64,000 nt of DNA from Massilia sp. Root335 (lineage in GTDB: Bacteria; Pseudomonadota; Gammaproteobacteria; Burkholderiales; Burkholderiaceae_D), in contig NZ_LMCY01000033.1 in the NCBI RefSeq assembly GCF_001425685.1, positions 230,478 through 294,477 on the forward strand, read 5' to 3'. The notes under the pieces are model-generated. The model was not told the origin of the DNA. It was given only the letters and a program-made list of their open reading frames with translations, and ran no database searches. Positions 63,280 to 64,000 of the stretch are shown here, one piece after another. Made by a program: the position numbers and the translations under genes. Within the stretch, counting starts at the first letter, position 1, and each line of letters begins with the position of its first letter.

Positions 63280-64000
63280 GGCCACGATCCAGTCGCGGAA
63301 ATGCCGGATCTTCGTCATCGCCTCCTTGTGCGGATTGACGAGGAGCCGGTAGCCGTAGCCGAACTGCGCGCTCCTGCACGCGAGCTGCAGGAGCGTGCCG
63401 GCGCGGATGTCCTCGAACGCGATCCCGTACGGCACGAGGCCGATGCCCTGGCCGGCCACGGCCGCCTGCGCCAGTACGCCCCAATGGCTGTACGTACGTG
63501 AAAAATCGTAGTCGCCCTTCAGCGCGCGGTTTTCGTTCAGCAGTTGCAGCCAGCCCTCCGGCGTGCGCTCGCACAGCAGCGGAAAGCGGGTGAGGTCCTG
63601 CAGCTGCAGCGCGTCCTGGCCGTCGGCCAGCAGGTCGGGGCTGTACACGGGCACGAGGCGCTCGCGGAACAGCAGCGCGGGGTCGCCGTCCTTCACGGGG
63701 CCGTAGCGGATCGCCACATCGACGGCATCGTCCTCGATGTCGACCGGCGTGTCGTTCGAATCGATGCGCAGGTCCAGTTCCGGATGCAGCTTCGTGAAGC
63801 GCGACATGCGCGGCACGAGCCACTTGATCGCGAACGAGTGCGTCGTCGAGATGCGCAGCACGGCTTCGTCGCTGCCGCGCTGCAGGGCCGCCACCTTGGC
63901 GCCCAGGTCGGCCAGCATGCGCGCCACGGCGATCGCCAGTTCCTGGCCCTTGGCCGTCAGTGCGATGTGGCGCGGATGCCGCACGAACAGGGCAAAACCG
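63244..64000 (-). CDS. LysR-family regulator (GcvA-like), N-terminus outside window
   Basis: About 250 residues are visible and the frame is open to the right edge (the visible part starts FALFVRHPRHIALT), so the helix-turn-helix lies outside. The visible part is the end of the DNA-binding domain (TAKGQELAIAVARMLADLG) and a full substrate-binding domain: LRISTTHSFAIKWLVPRM, DVAIRYGPVKDGD, GQGIGLVPYGIAFEDI. The FAIKWLVPRM and DVAIRYG motifs fit the GcvA/AmpR-like branch. The inducer is unknown. The 3' end was copied in a tandem duplication. Confidence 0.92.
   Translation of the reverse strand, partial: GFALFVRHPRHIALTAKGQELAIAVARMLADLGAKVAALQRGSDEAVLRISTTHSFAIKWLVPRMSRFTKLHPELDLRIDSNDTPVDIEDDAVDVAIRYGPVKDGDPALLFRERLVPVYSPDLLADGQDALQLQDLTRFPLLCERTPEGWLQLLNENRALKGDYDFSRTYSHWGVLAQAAVAGQGIGLVPYGIAFEDIRAGTLLQLACRSAQFGYGYRLLVNPHKEAMTKIRHFRDWIVAEMAAMRATLDT

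Overview
This window looks like the chromosome of a high-GC betaproteobacterium, most likely Oxalobacteraceae (Massilia-like). The reasons are the strong G/C third-position bias, a class I PHA synthase followed by phaR, an MSHA-type pilus locus, a LIV-type ABC operon, and short dispersed palindromes of a kind I associate with that family. The genus is an inference. I see no rRNA, tRNA, CRISPR array or complete insertion sequence.

Layout. 1-1.7 kb: end of an acyl-CoA dehydrogenase gene translationally coupled to two MaoC hydratases. 1.8-7.2 kb (minus): a large membrane hybrid histidine kinase coupled to a response-regulator diguanylate cyclase. 7.5-18.5 kb (plus): an MSHA pilus cluster in the order mshE, mshG, minor pilin, mshA, then mshI, a pilN-like gene, mshJ, K, L, M and N. 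Most genes from mshI onward overlap or abut. 18.5-24.2 kb: aminotransferase, PIN nuclease, yaaA, bamD, rluD, pgeF and a small membrane protein. 24.3-26.8 kb: phaC and phaR. 27-29.7 kb: rimO and metC. 29.7-33.4 kb (minus): a chemoreceptor overlapping a porin-like gene, then a small membrane protein. 33.6-36.1 kb: trxC, a DUF72 protein, a ThiS-like/Mut7-C protein and an unknown protein.

36.4-38.5 kb is a clearly different, lower-GC patch. It carries a P-loop ATPase whose start is displaced by a frameshift and an overlapping small membrane/coiled-coil protein. This is the best candidate for an undescribed accessory system. 38.7-41.2 kb: glycerate kinase and a class V aminotransferase, separated by palindromic repeats. 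41.2-46.1 kb (minus): a LIV-type transporter with a LivM-LivG fusion. 46.3-49.4 kb: lipoprotein, RhtA-like exporter, GNAT acetyltransferase and aldo/keto reductase. 49.4-57.1 kb (minus): TonB-dependent receptor, a Thr/Pro-rich unknown, serB and mfd. 57.2-60.6 kb (minus): two paralogous 99-residue lipoproteins and PBP1A. 60.7-63 kb: an OPT transporter. 63-64 kb: a 123-bp tandem duplication that copied the 3' tip of a LysR-family gene, which runs off the right edge.

A likely functional theme at the left is c-di-GMP control of the pilus. A sensor kinase and its diguanylate cyclase sit next to, and divergent from, a pilus motor ATPase that carries two MshEN-type nucleotide-binding motifs.
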